Assembly (NCBI RefSeq): GCF_014655955.1
Contig: NZ_BNBO01000050.1
Location: 1-64,000 of the forward strand
Length of the DNA: 64,000 nt
Source: Kitasatospora indigofera
GTDB lineage: Bacteria > Actinomycetota > Actinomycetes > Streptomycetales > Streptomycetaceae
Reading direction: 5' to 3'
Positions 17,296 to 25,604 of the stretch are shown in pieces; the stretch's first letter is position 1, and every line of letters begins with the position of its first letter. Under the pieces are notes generated by a model. It was not told the DNA's origin and did not search any database. It was given only the letters and a program-made list of their open reading frames with translations. Both the position numbers and the translations under genes were made by a program.

Positions 17296-17862
17296 TCAGA
17301 CGCCGATCGCCCCGTCGATCCGCTCCCGGAGCAGGTCGGCGTGCCCGTTGTGCCGGGCGTACTCCTCGATCAGGTGGATGAGCACCCAGCGCAGCGACAC
17401 CGGCCCTCGCCAGGGGTTCACGCCGCTGACGTCCAGGCCGGGTGCGGCCGCGACGAACTCCTCGGCGAACGCCACCTCTTCGTGCCAGGCCAGCCAGGCC
17501 TCGGTGACCAGAGCCGGGTCGGGCGCGGCCCCGTCGAAGTCCTGGTCGGGGGCGGTCTCGGAGGAGAAGCGCGGCGGCGCGTCCTGCCCGGCCAGGGTCC
17601 GCCGGAACCAGCCGCGTTCCACGTCGGCGAGGTGCCGGACGAGCCCGAGCAGCGAGAGGGTGGAGGGTTCCACCGCCCGCCGGGCCAGTTCGTCCGCCAG
17701 GCCGGCGCACTTGAGCTCCAGGGTGGCCCGCTGGCCGCGCAGGAAGTCGAGCAGCATGGTGCGCTCGTCGACGGTGGCGGAGGTGCTGAACCGGTCCTCC
17801 GACCGGGCGTCGGGGAACAGGTCGGCTCGTCTGGATGCGGGGAGGGTGGCCATGGCGGCCAT
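17296..17862 (-). CDS. DinB-family (DUF664) protein
   Basis: A 188-residue four-helix-bundle protein of the DinB/DUF664 group, metal-binding proteins that in actinobacteria often act as mycothiol- or bacillithiol-dependent transferases. Candidate metal ligands are His in GLVRHLADVERGWF and two in LIHLIEEYARHNGHADLLRE. The middle EAWLAWHEEVAFAEEFV is the third helix. Starts are possible at 17862 and 17853; GGAGG lies 4 nt before the first. The reaction is unknown. It is followed within about 60 bp by nothing on this strand except the end of the separately promoted peptidase gene. Confidence 0.85.
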   Translation of the reverse strand: MAAMATLPASRRADLFPDARSEDRFSTSATVDERTMLLDFLRGQRATLELKCAGLADELARRAVEPSTLSLLGLVRHLADVERGWFRRTLAGQDAPPRFSSETAPDQDFDGAAPDPALVTEAWLAWHEEVAFAEEFVAAAPGLDVSGVNPWRGPVSLRWVLIHLIEEYARHNGHADLLRERIDGAIGV

Positions 17863-17922
17863 TGTGCCTCCGCCCCCGTCCCCGCGTCCCGGACATCCGC
17901 GACGCGGGGACGGCCGGCGGCC

Positions 17923-19533
17923 TCAGCCGCTCGGGCAGGTGGTCCCGGCGGCGGGCATGGCGCCGCCGGTCAGGAAGCCGTTCACGGCGGTGCTGATGCA
18001 GGTGCTCTTCCCGTACCCGGTGTGGCCCTCGCCCTCGCGGGTGAGCAGCACGCCGTTGGCCAGCCCGGTGGCGAGCTTCTGCGACCAGGCGTACGGGGTG
18101 GCCGGGTCGCCGGTGGAGCCGACGACCAGGATCGGGGCGCTGCCGGTGGCCTTGATCTGGTGCGGCTGCTCGGTCGAACGGTAGGTCCAGGCACGGCAGT
18201 CGGGGTCGAACAGGGCTTGCTCGGGGTTGTGCTTGCTGACCAGCGGGGCCTTCTCGCGGAGTTCGGCGACGGTGGCCTGCAGCTTCTCGGGGGTGGGGGT
18301 GTCGACGCCGCCGTCCGCGCAGTGGATGGCGAGGTAGGCGTCCAGGGTGTTGCCGTAATGGCCCTGGGCGTCCCGCCCGTTGTAGTTGTCGGCGGCCTGG
18401 AGCAGGTAGTCCCCCTTGCCCTTCACCATGGCCCAGGCGATCACGTTGCGCAGGTTCTCCCAGCCCTTCTCGCTGCCGTAGAGGGAGCTGAGGACGGCCG
18501 TCCAGCCCTCGGAGGCGGTGAGTTTGCGGCCGTTGCCGGTGACCAGGGGCTTGTCCTTGAGGCCGTCGAGGAAGTCGGCGAGCTTCTGCGCGGCCCTGGC
18601 CGGGTCGCGGCCGAGCGAACAGCCGTCGTGCTTCACGCAGTCGGCCGCGAAGTCGTTGAGGGACTTCTCGAAGCCGGCCTGCTGCTGGACGTTGAGCTGC
18701 AGCAGGTCCATGGTCGGGTCGACGGCGCCGTCCAGGACGAGCCGGCCGGTCCGGTCCGGGAACTCCTCGGCGTACAGGCTGCCGAGGTACGTGCCGTAGG
18801 AGAAGCCCAGGTAGTTGAGCTTCTGGTCACCGAGGACGGCCCGCAGCACGTCCATGTCGCGGGCGCTGTTGCGGGTGCCGACGAACGGGAGCACCTTGCC
18901 GGAGTTGGCCTGGCAGGCGTCGGCGAGCACCTTGCCGTGGGCGGCGCCCTGGTCGTCCGTCTCGTTCCAGGCGTCGCGGGCGGTGTCGTCGAGGCAGCGC
19001 ACCGGCGCGGTCTGCCGGACGCCGCGCGGGTCGAAGCCGACGATGTCGAAGCGGTCGCGCAGCGGGCCGGCCCAGCCCTCGGGGTCGGAGGTCACCATGG
19101 TGACGCCGGAGCCGCCGGGCCCGCCGGGGTTGACCAGCAGGGAGCCGAGCCGCTGGTCCGGCTTGCCGGCCGGGAACCGGGCGACCTCGACCTCGACGGT
19201 GTCGGCGGCCGGGTTGGCGTAGTCGAGGGGCACCCGCAGCTTGCCGCACTGGGCGGCCGACTCGTCGGCCTTCTTGGTGGCGGGGTCGTCCGCGCACTGC
19301 GCCCAGCTGATCTGCTGGCCGTAGAAGGGTTGCAGGGCGGGGTCCGCGGCGCCGGTGGGCTTGACGGTCGGGGTGGGTGCCGGGGCGGGGGTGGTGGCGG
19401 GGGCCGGACTCGCGGAGGCGGACGCCCGGTCGTCGGGGTGGCCCGCCGGGGTGCTGGTGCAGCCGGCCAGGACCGTTGCCGCGACGGCGGCGAGGAGGAG
19501 CCGGCGGGAGAGCCGGGAGACGGTGATGATCAC
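17923..19533 (-). CDS. Lipoprotein alpha/beta-hydrolase, tripeptidyl-aminopeptidase type
   Basis: A 536-residue secreted serine peptidase of the Streptomyces Tap/SlpD/SlpE group, expected to release tripeptides from protein N-termini at the cell surface. The signal peptide ends in a lipobox LAGC with Cys25. Landmarks are LLVNPGGPGGSGV (oxyanion hole), GFDPRGV, LGFSYGTYLGSLYAEEFPDR with the nucleophile Ser, ILVVGSTGDPATPYAW with the Asp, and GEGHTGYGKSTC with the His. The TAP C-terminal domain with paired cysteines is present. A GTG start at 19533 follows a -10-like GATAGT by 8 nt, suggesting a leaderless transcript. Confidence 0.92.
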   Translation of the reverse strand: MIITVSRLSRRLLLAAVAATVLAGCTSTPAGHPDDRASASASPAPATTPAPAPTPTVKPTGAADPALQPFYGQQISWAQCADDPATKKADESAAQCGKLRVPLDYANPAADTVEVEVARFPAGKPDQRLGSLLVNPGGPGGSGVTMVTSDPEGWAGPLRDRFDIVGFDPRGVRQTAPVRCLDDTARDAWNETDDQGAAHGKVLADACQANSGKVLPFVGTRNSARDMDVLRAVLGDQKLNYLGFSYGTYLGSLYAEEFPDRTGRLVLDGAVDPTMDLLQLNVQQQAGFEKSLNDFAADCVKHDGCSLGRDPARAAQKLADFLDGLKDKPLVTGNGRKLTASEGWTAVLSSLYGSEKGWENLRNVIAWAMVKGKGDYLLQAADNYNGRDAQGHYGNTLDAYLAIHCADGGVDTPTPEKLQATVAELREKAPLVSKHNPEQALFDPDCRAWTYRSTEQPHQIKATGSAPILVVGSTGDPATPYAWSQKLATGLANGVLLTREGEGHTGYGKSTCISTAVNGFLTGGAMPAAGTTCPSG

Positions 19534-19662
19534 CGCACACGACTATCACCTGACCATCATAAAGATCATCCGGTTATCGGCCCGGTCCCACTGGCTGGAC
19601 CGGGACCCGGGGCCCGGGATGCGGACCCGTGCCCGCGCCGGAGCCTGGACCCGTCCCGTACC

Positions 19663-19706
19663 CCGACCGCCTACCGGCCGACCGCCTACCGGCCGACCGC
19701 CTACCG
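19663..19706. repeat. Three tandem 15-bp units over a stop codon
   Basis: Copies of CCGACCGCCTACCGG repeat three times, the last one incomplete. The third unit contains CTA at 19701-19703, which is the TAG stop of the small membrane protein gene read leftward. The other two units carry the same CTA downstream of that stop. Confidence 0.85.
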
Positions 19707-19988
19707 CCGGGCCCCGCCCGGCCGGGCCAGCGCCAGCCGGACCAGCGCCACGATCGCGCCCGGGGCCAGCAGGGCGGCGGTGAGCAGCGGCACCTGCCAC
19801 CAGTTCTGGCCGTCGCTCGTCCAGCGGGCCCGCTGGGAGGCGTCCTGGGCGTAGAAGAACATGATCACGACGGCGAGCGCCGAGAGCCCCACCAGCAGGC
19901 CCAGGAACAGCCGGCGCACCGGCCCGCGGCCCATCGGCAGCAGCGCGAGGACCAGCCAGAAGACCGGTACCAGCAGGGAGACGCTCAT
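19701..19988 (-). CDS. Small membrane protein
   Basis: A 95-residue protein with three hydrophobic helices, at about residues 3-20, 28-46 and 66-88, separated by MGRGPVRR and the polar loop AQDASQRARWTSDGQNWWQ. I do not recognise a family. GAGG 5 nt before the ATG at 19988 gives the start. The gene ends inside a 15-bp tandem repeat. There is no clear operon: the next gene on this strand ends 265 bp upstream. Confidence 0.7.
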   Translation of the reverse strand: MSVSLLVPVFWLVLALLPMGRGPVRRLFLGLLVGLSALAVVIMFFYAQDASQRARWTSDGQNWWQVPLLTAALLAPGAIVALVRLALARPGGARR

Positions 19989-20252
19989 CGGAGCCTCGCA
20001 TTCTCTCGGCGTACCTGGAGTGTTGACGCTCAGACGGAGGTGTCCCGGTGTCGGTGTACCCAAGGCGGCCACCGGACATGCCGCGCCGGGCCACCGCCTG
20101 GGGCCCAACGGATTGGTCCCGGCACGGGCCTCGTCGCGCTGCCGGCCGCAACTCCGTGGTGTAAGTCGGCCTCTTGGAGGTCATGGTCGATCTGGCGGCC
20201 TCCGGCGGCGGATCCTGCCCCTGACCGGCGGGCGGCGGGCGACGGGCGCCGG

Positions 20253-20792
20253 TCAGTCGCGGAGGGCCGCGTCGAGCCGGTGCCGGAGCACCTCCGCCCG
20301 GCTGCGGCCGGGGCCGCGGGCGGGCAGCTGCGCCAGGATGCCGCGGACGGCGGGCGGGGCGTGCTCGATCGCCCGGCGGATCTCCAGGTCGCCGCAGCTG
20401 TCGCCGGTGCCGGTTCCGCTGCTGCCGTCGGCCGCGAGTTCGCGTGCGCGGGCCGTCTGGACGGCCGGGGCGAGCACGTGGTTCGACTGGTGCGGGCTGG
20501 CCAGCGCGTGGATGTACGGGGTCGCCGCCGCGTAGCCGGCCGCGCGGGCGGCGGCGGTGGCGGCCGGGGCGCCGGCCTCGCGAGCCGCTGCCAGGGCCGC
20601 ATGGGCGAGGGGGCGCAGCGGACCGCGCGGGATCTCGCCGCGCGCGTAGCGCCGGATGCCCTCGATCGCCTCGCGCGGGCGGGTGTCGGCGGGGGCGTCG
20701 GCCTCGAACAGGTGCAGCACCCGCTCGGCGCAGTCGGCGGCCCAGGCGCCGAGTTGCCGGCGGTCCTCTTCGCTGATGGTGACCTCGTCCAT
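20253..20792 (-). CDS. Imm5-like putative immunity protein
   Basis: A 179-residue Ala-rich helical protein resembling the Imm5 group of polymorphic-toxin immunity proteins. The pattern is RRQLGAWAADCAERVLHLFE, then DTRPREAIEGIRRYARGE, then AAARAAGYAAATPYIHALAS. Such proteins normally neutralise a cognate toxin encoded next door, but no toxin gene is visible here. The upstream sequence in the same frame is a broken FtsX permease that runs without a stop into this gene, so the ATG at 20792 is chosen from family resemblance. It may be an orphan immunity gene. Confidence 0.7.
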   Translation of the reverse strand: MDEVTISEEDRRQLGAWAADCAERVLHLFEADAPADTRPREAIEGIRRYARGEIPRGPLRPLAHAALAAAREAGAPAATAAARAAGYAAATPYIHALASPHQSNHVLAPAVQTARARELAADGSSGTGTGDSCGDLEIRRAIEHAPPAVRGILAQLPARGPGRSRAEVLRHRLDAALRD

Positions 20793-20816
20793 CCGCACAT
20801 TCTGCCGGTCGGTCCC

Positions 20817-21299
20817 CGAGCCCCGGTCCCCGGTCGCCACCTCCTCGGTGCCTGCCCGGGTGAACCGCAGGAGCAGCTGGGTGGCGGCCGGGTGCAGCGC
20901 CGCGACCTGTCCGGGCGTGACCCGGGCGCCGGCGCTCTGGCTGATGCTGGAGGCGAAGCCGACGATGGTCAGCGGCGGTGCGCCGGGCAGCAGCAGCCGG
21001 TTGCCGAGGGTCTCGCGGACGCCGTGGTGCTGGCCGGGCGGGCGCATCAGCACGATCTCGCCGGGTGCGCCGGCCCAGCGTCCCTCCCAGAGGTCGACCC
21101 GGTCCACCGGCCCGCCCGGGTCGGCGCGGCCGACGACGGTGATCGGCCCGGGGGCCGGGGTGTACACGCCGTCGACCGGGGCGGGCCGGCCGGGCGGCAC
21201 GTTCAGCACGGCCTGCGGGAACGGTCCGGCGGTCTCCGTGCCCGCGGCCGCGCCGACGGCGCCCTTGGTGTCACGGACCGTCAGTGGTGTGGCAGAGTC
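20817..21299 (-). pseudogene. Internal fragment of an FtsX-like ABC-transporter permease
   Basis: About 160 codons, still open and in frame with the downstream Imm5-like gene. They encode the extracytoplasmic part of a MacB/FtsX-type permease, starting at ATPLTVRDTKGAVGAAAGT and continuing through VLNVPPGRPAPVDGVYTPAP, GPITVVGRADPGG and TIVGFASSIS. Full-length relatives of this type have an N-terminal transmembrane helix before this point and several after it. Both ends are missing, and no ATPase gene is nearby. It is a deletion remnant whose right end abuts the promoter of the dienelactone hydrolase gene. Confidence 0.7.
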
Positions 21300-21347
21300 G
21301 AGGAGTTGTCCCAGTGACCACTGTTGTACGCCGTACGAGGGGGAGCC

Positions 21348-22133
21348 ATGGCTCACGAGATCGTCGCCCGGGAAGTCGCCGTCGAGGTCGGCGGCGGGGC
21401 CCCGATGGCCGCCTACCTGGCCCGGCCCGCGGCGCCGGCCGGGGCCGGCGGGTACCCGGCGGTGCTGGTCGGGTCGGAGCTGTGGGGGCTGACGGAGGAG
21501 GTCCGGGACGTCGTGCGGCAGGTGGCGGCGCTCGGGTACGTGGCGATCGCGCCGAACCTGTACCACCGGTCCGGCCCGGAGACGGCCGCCGGGCTGGTGG
21601 AGAGCGACGAGAACCGGGCGCGGGGCTTCGAGCTGCTCGGGCGGCTGACCCGGGACGAGGTGGAGGCCGATCTGAGGGCGGCCCTGGGCCACGTACGGGA
21701 GCGGGAGGCCGCCACCGGCAGGGCCGGGGTGCTCGGCTTCAGCCTCGGCGGGCACATCGCCTATTTCGCGGCCGGGCGGCTGGACCTCGCGGCGGCGGCG
21801 GTCTTCTACCCGGGCTGGCTGCCCACGGCGGGCACCGCGCTCAGCCGGCCGGACCCGTTGCTGGACGCGGTGACCGGCGGTGTCGCGGAGCGGGACGTCC
21901 GGCTGCTGATGTTCTTCGCGGAGCTGGACCACGTGATCGACGCCGAGCAGCGGGACCGGATCGGTGCGCGGCTGGCGGCGTCCGGGGTGCGGCACGAGCT
22001 GCTGGTGTACCCGGGGGCGCGGCACGCGTTCTTCTTCCCGGGCCGGGAGCCGTACGACAGGGCGGCGGCCGAGGACTCCTGGGCGCGGGTGCGGGAGCTC
22101 TTCGCGGCCGAGCTGGGCCAGGGCCCGTCCTAG
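21348..22133 (+). CDS. Dienelactone-hydrolase-family protein
   Basis: A 261-residue alpha/beta hydrolase of the DLH family. It shows GSELWGLTEEVRDVVRQVAA near residue 45, GVLGFSLGGHIAYF with Ser in place of the classic DLH cysteine, MFFAELDHVID with the likely Asp, and YPGARHAFFFPGREPYD with the His. The Cys-to-Ser change suggests a general esterase rather than a true dienelactone hydrolase. GAGGGGGAG 2-3 nt before the ATG at 21348 supports the start. The promoter must lie in the 48 bp after the permease fragment or within it. Confidence 0.9.
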   Translation: MAHEIVAREVAVEVGGGAPMAAYLARPAAPAGAGGYPAVLVGSELWGLTEEVRDVVRQVAALGYVAIAPNLYHRSGPETAAGLVESDENRARGFELLGRLTRDEVEADLRAALGHVREREAATGRAGVLGFSLGGHIAYFAAGRLDLAAAAVFYPGWLPTAGTALSRPDPLLDAVTGGVAERDVRLLMFFAELDHVIDAEQRDRIGARLAASGVRHELLVYPGARHAFFFPGREPYDRAAAEDSWARVRELFAAELGQGPS

Positions 22134-22309
22134 GCGCCGGCCCGCCCGGGCGGGCCGCCCGCCCGCGGGCGGTGAAGGGGCCGGGGTGCGGGCACACAGG
22201 CCCCGGGTGCGGGCGCGAGGAGGCCGGGGTGCGGACAGCTCCGCACCCCGGTACCGGCGAGGACCGGGATCCCGCCGTCGTTCCCGCGGTGTACTCGCGC
22301 GGGGATCGG

Positions 22310-22735
22310 TCAGGGCTGCGCCTGGTACGGCAGCCGGGCCGCCGGGTCGGTGCTCTCGATGACGCTGATCCGGCGGGGCCGCGGCGTCCGCGGGCCGTTG
22401 TCACGCCGGGGCAGTTCGATGACCTTGGTGCCGGCGCCGGCCAGGAAGTCGGCGACGGAGTTGGCGGTGTGCTCGTCGAGGGAGAAGACCCAGCGGCCGG
22501 GGACCAGAACGGTGTCGATCAGTTCGACGGAGGCCAGCGAGAGCAGCAGGCGCAGCTGGGGCTGGACGCCCCGGCAGGAGACACCGTTGTCAAGGAACTT
22601 CCGGGGGGTGCCCAGGCCGAGCCGGCGGGCGTGGTCCTCCAGCGCTTGCGCGTGGGCCTGCATCTGCCAGTCGTCGTAGGGATAGCAGCGCAGGTAGGCC
22701 GCGGTTCTGACCCGGTTGGTGGGTTTGATCGTCAT
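22310..22735 (-). CDS. Degenerate resolvase-domain protein
   Basis: A 141-residue protein related to the N-terminal catalytic domain of serine recombinases but without a DNA-binding tail. TAAYLRCYPYDDWQMQAHAQ aligns with the YxRxSxxxQ start of resolvases, yet the nucleophile Ser is replaced (CYPYDDW). FLDNGVSCRGVQPQLRLLLS and VLVPGRWVFSLDE match later strands. Recombination activity is therefore unlikely; a regulatory or nucleic-acid-binding role is inferred. GAGGAG about 5 nt before the ATG at 22735 gives the start. Similar orphan proteins occur in Streptomyces. A DasR-like site lies upstream at 23111-23126. Confidence 0.75.
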   Translation of the reverse strand: MTIKPTNRVRTAAYLRCYPYDDWQMQAHAQALEDHARRLGLGTPRKFLDNGVSCRGVQPQLRLLLSLASVELIDTVLVPGRWVFSLDEHTANSVADFLAGAGTKVIELPRRDNGPRTPRPRRISVIESTDPAARLPYQAQP

Positions 22736-22834
22736 CGTCGCTCCTCGTCGAGCGGGCTGGTCCCAGGCGGTGGCCCAGTGAAGACCTCCTCCGTCGGCGG
22801 ACGGGATTCCGGCCGGCAGCCGTAGGGCGTGCGG

Positions 22835-23062
22835 TCACGAGGAGGTGAACGGTGCGCGGGCCCGGCGGGGATCGCGCGATGGGCTGTGTCCGGCCGGTGG
22901 GGGTTGCCGCCGGCAGGCGGTGGGTGCGGGCCGGACGCAGACGAGGGGAGCCGCGGTCGGCGGCGGGGTCGGCGGCGCGGGGCGGGGCGTCCGGGTGGGG
23001 GACGTCTCACCGACGGGAGTCGGCCTCGGCGGGCGGAGTGCGGCGCGGCCGGTGTCGGCCAT
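22835..23062 (-). CDS. Possible small Pro/Arg-rich protein
   Basis: A 75-codon frame beginning MADTGRAALRPPRPTP and ending in RAPFTSS, with GGGAGG 8 nt before its ATG and a moderate third-position GC bias. It lies upstream of the resolvase-like gene on the same strand, about 100 bp away. It has no recognisable domain and is low-complexity, so it may be a chance frame. The good ribosome-binding site is the only reason to list it. Confidence 0.3.
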   Translation of the reverse strand: MADTGRAALRPPRPTPVGETSPTRTPRPAPPTPPPTAAPLVCVRPAPTACRRQPPPAGHSPSRDPRRARAPFTSS

Positions 23063-23255
23063 GTCCGTAAACCTCCCGGTTCGTGTCTCATGGTGACCCA
23101 GGCCGTCCGTGCATGTCTAGACCAACTTTCCTCAAGATCGGCTACCGACCGTAACCGGGGCCGGGCGCCGGGAGCAGCCCGGGAACACCCTGTGACCGTA
23201 CGGGTACGGGGCGCCGGACCGGGGCGCCGGCCGTCCGGGGGAGGCGGTCGGGCGG
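23063..23255. other. Noncoding part of the 22736-23255 gap
   Basis: Apart from the doubtful frame at 22835-23062, the 520 bp between the resolvase-like start and the SUKH stop holds no gene. Its most notable feature is the GTCTAGAC palindrome at 23115-23122. Sequence around 23110-23145 is less GC-rich than its surroundings. Confidence 0.5.
23111..23126 (-). promoter_or_regulatory. DasR-like responsive element
   Basis: Read leftward the site is GTTGGTCTAGACATGC. Its core TGGTCTAGAC matches the known DasR operator consensus (ACTGGTCTAGACCACT) in ten consecutive positions; the right arm deviates. DasR is the GntR-type N-acetylglucosamine regulator of Streptomyces. The next leftward genes are the doubtful small frame and the resolvase-like gene. 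Confidence 0.45.
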
Positions 23256-23834
23256 TCAGGCGACCGGGCGTCCCCCGCGTCCGTTCCAGTCGGCCTCGAA
23301 CTCCCACAGGGGGTGGCTGTCACTGCCGAGCAGTTCCCGGCTCAGGTGGTACTCGCCGGTGATCAGTGCGGCCAGGAATGCCGTGGTGCCGCCGGGGAAG
23401 ACGTCCCACAGCTCCAGGTCCTGGATCCAGACCACGACGGGCCAGCGGTCCTGGTCGGGGTCGGCCGTGAGCCAGAAGACGTAGTTGCCCCGGTTGTCAC
23501 CGCCCCAGGGCAGCAGCCCTCCCGGCTCCGGGAGCATCTCGTAGGGCGGCCGGTCGGGGGTCTCCGGGAACCGCGGCTCCTCATGCGTCAGTTCGACCTG
23601 CTCGTAGGCGTCCGCCGTGTAGGCCCGGAACGCCGCGAAGCCCCCGCGGTCCCGCTGCGGGCCGTAGATCCCGAAGTCGGACCTGATCCTGATCTCCCCG
23701 TAGGTGTCCACCAGCCACCGGTAGTCGGCCGGGAAGCGGAGACCGTCGAGGACGGCCGCGCTGTCCTCCCACGGCACCTGGGCGGGCCGCCGGTCCGGTG
23801 CCCCGAGGAGCCCGGCAAGTCTCTCCACCGTCAT
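23256..23834 (-). CDS. SMI1/KNR4 (SUKH) family protein
   Basis: A 192-residue SUKH-fold protein. Typical landmarks are the N-terminal WEDSAAVLDGLRFPADYRWL, the YGEIRI strand, LLPWGGDNRGNYVFW and a C-terminal FLAALITGEY helix. Bacterial SUKH proteins are mostly immunity factors against nuclease-type polymorphic toxins. No toxin gene is adjacent, so this is an orphan or acts against toxins from neighbours. The ATG at 23834 precedes codons that match the family start. The gene sits between noncoding DNA and a divergence of GC-rich spacer; no partner is evident. Confidence 0.88.
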   Translation of the reverse strand: MTVERLAGLLGAPDRRPAQVPWEDSAAVLDGLRFPADYRWLVDTYGEIRIRSDFGIYGPQRDRGGFAAFRAYTADAYEQVELTHEEPRFPETPDRPPYEMLPEPGGLLPWGGDNRGNYVFWLTADPDQDRWPVVVWIQDLELWDVFPGGTTAFLAALITGEYHLSRELLGSDSHPLWEFEADWNGRGGRPVA

Positions 23835-23955
23835 GTCCGCCGGTCTCCTCGATGGTCGGGCCGTCGCCGCTCGACGGGTTCCCCAGTCTGTCAGCCGGCT
23901 GGTCCGGGCACTCCGCCGCCCGGGCCCCGGTGCCGTCAGGGCCCGCTGCCGCCAG

Positions 23956-24002
23956 GGCCGTCGGGGCGTCCCGTCCGGTGCGGACGGGACGCCCCGACGG
24001 CC
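23956..24002 (-). terminator. 22-bp perfect hairpin after the PD40 gene
   Basis: A perfect 22-bp stem with a 3-nt loop (GTG) starts 24 bp downstream of the stop of the leftward gene at 24027. It lacks a U-tract, as is normal for high-GC actinobacterial terminators. Confidence 0.8.
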
Positions 24003-24026
24003 GTGCGTCGTGCGTCGTGCGGTTCG

Positions 24027-25400
24027 TCAGCGGAGCGGGAGCCGGCGCAGGAACGCGTCGGCGTGGCCGTCGGTGTCCTGGGGGACGAGGGTGCCGTCGT
24101 CGGAGCTGAACAGGGCGGTCGTGCCGAGTGCGTCGATCACCGCTCCGGACGAGGAACCGGTGGACTGGGCGCCGTCCGCGGCGACGCTGACCCGTTCGAC
24201 CGCGCCGGTCCGGAGGTCGCGCCGGAAGACGTCCTGGGCCTGGTTGGTGTCGCCGGCGACCAGGTTGGTGGCGGCGGAGGAGAAGTACACCCGGCGGCCG
24301 TCGGCCGAGATGACGCCGTCCCAGGACATCCCGTCGCCCTGGGTGCCGTCGGCCGCCGAACTGACCAGCCGGTTCCGGCCGGTGGCGAGGTCGCGGACGA
24401 AGACGTCGATCTGGCGGTTGGTGTCGCCGGGGACCACGGTGTCGGAGTTGGTGCTGAACACCACGTACCGGCCGTCGGCGCTGAGCGTCCCGGTGTTGGC
24501 CCAGGTGAGTTCTCCGTCGGCCCCGACGCTGCCGCCGACGGTGCGGCCGGCCCGCAGGTCGCGGACGTAGTAGGGGTAGACCCGCGGCTTGTTGATCCCC
24601 GGCTCCCCGGCGCCCGCGGGGGCCTCGGCCCGGGCCGGTGTCCCGGGGAGCAGGTTGCCCGCCCGGGAGGTGAAGCCGACGCTGCCGCCGTCCGCGGAGA
24701 TGTGCGGGTTGGTGGAGGCACTGTCGGCCTCGCTCCCGTCGGCCCCGACGGTGGCCCTGGTGGTGGTCCCGGTCCAGCGGTCCACCACGAAGACGTCGGC
24801 CGCGTGGTTGGTGTCGCCGGGCACCAGGTCGCTGCGGCCGGAGACGAAGGCCACGTAGCGGCCGTTCCAGCTGATCGAGGGCGTGTCCGAGCCGCCGGGC
24901 TGCTGCTGGGCCGGGTCGCCGGCGGTGAGCCGCTCGGTGCGCCCGGTCCACCGGTCCCGGACGAAGACGTCCGAGGTGCCGTTGGTGTCGCCGGGCACCA
25001 GGTTGTCGGAGTCCGAGGCGAAGGCGACGTACCGGCCGTCCGCGCTGACGGCGCCGCCGGCCGAGAAGGCGTTGCCCTGGACGCCGCCCGTTCCCACGCT
25101 GACCCGCTCGGTGCGGCCGTCGCGCAGGTCCCGGAGGAAGACGTCGTAGAAGCCGTTGGTGTCCCCCGGTACCAGGTTGTCGGCCTCGGAGCTGAACACC
25201 GCGAAGCGGCCGTCCGCGCTGAGCGACTCGCCGTACGCCATGGCGTTCGCCCGGACGCCGCCCGCGCCGACGCTGACCTGCTCGGTCCGGGCCGGTCCGC
25301 CCGCCGCCCCGGCCGGCGTCACGGTCGCCGCCAGGGCGACCGCGGTCAGCGCCACGGCGCCGCGGACGGTCGTCCGCCTGGTCCGTCCTGATCCGTTCAT
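24027..25400 (-). CDS. Secreted WD40-like (PD40/TolB-type) repeat protein
   Basis: A 457-residue exported beta-propeller-like protein. A Sec signal peptide (TVRGAVALTAVALAATVTPAGAA) ends near residue 33. At least six repeats follow, each with SADGRYVAF or a variant and then NLVPGDTNGxxDVFVRD-type loops. The DTNGxxD motif is a likely calcium-binding turn, similar to dockerin or EF-hand-like loops. Relatives are common in Streptomyces and have no assigned function; roles in cell-surface binding are plausible. A 22-bp hairpin terminates it. The repeats are near-identical in places, so they may be prone to recombination. Confidence 0.85.
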   Translation of the reverse strand: MNGSGRTRRTTVRGAVALTAVALAATVTPAGAAGGPARTEQVSVGAGGVRANAMAYGESLSADGRFAVFSSEADNLVPGDTNGFYDVFLRDLRDGRTERVSVGTGGVQGNAFSAGGAVSADGRYVAFASDSDNLVPGDTNGTSDVFVRDRWTGRTERLTAGDPAQQQPGGSDTPSISWNGRYVAFVSGRSDLVPGDTNHAADVFVVDRWTGTTTRATVGADGSEADSASTNPHISADGGSVGFTSRAGNLLPGTPARAEAPAGAGEPGINKPRVYPYYVRDLRAGRTVGGSVGADGELTWANTGTLSADGRYVVFSTNSDTVVPGDTNRQIDVFVRDLATGRNRLVSSAADGTQGDGMSWDGVISADGRRVYFSSAATNLVAGDTNQAQDVFRRDLRTGAVERVSVAADGAQSTGSSSGAVIDALGTTALFSSDDGTLVPQDTDGHADAFLRRLPLR

Positions 25401-25604
25401 CGTGCCCTCCCCTTGGTGGAGCTCCCCCCGGTGGGCGCAGGCCGGTGCAGGGCGTCGCCCACCGATGACGAGCCGTCCCCTCGGCCGCCTGATCGGCCTC
25501 GGCTCGCCTCCAGCTTCGCCGCAACTCCCGATCCCCGCAGGGGAATTCGGAAGTCCGGCCGAAAGGGTGGCCGGGCGCGGGCGGGTCGGCGGGGGCCGGG
25601 CAGC

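Noticed and set aside
20177..20224. A 13-codon leader-like frame (MVDLAASGGGSCP)
   Set aside because: The ribosome-binding sequence is only 2 nt from the ATG and no gene follows on that strand to be attenuated.
22310..22735. Evidence for an active integrase or mobile element
   Set aside because: The protein lacks the catalytic Ser and a DNA-binding domain, and no attachment-site repeats or cargo genes flank it.
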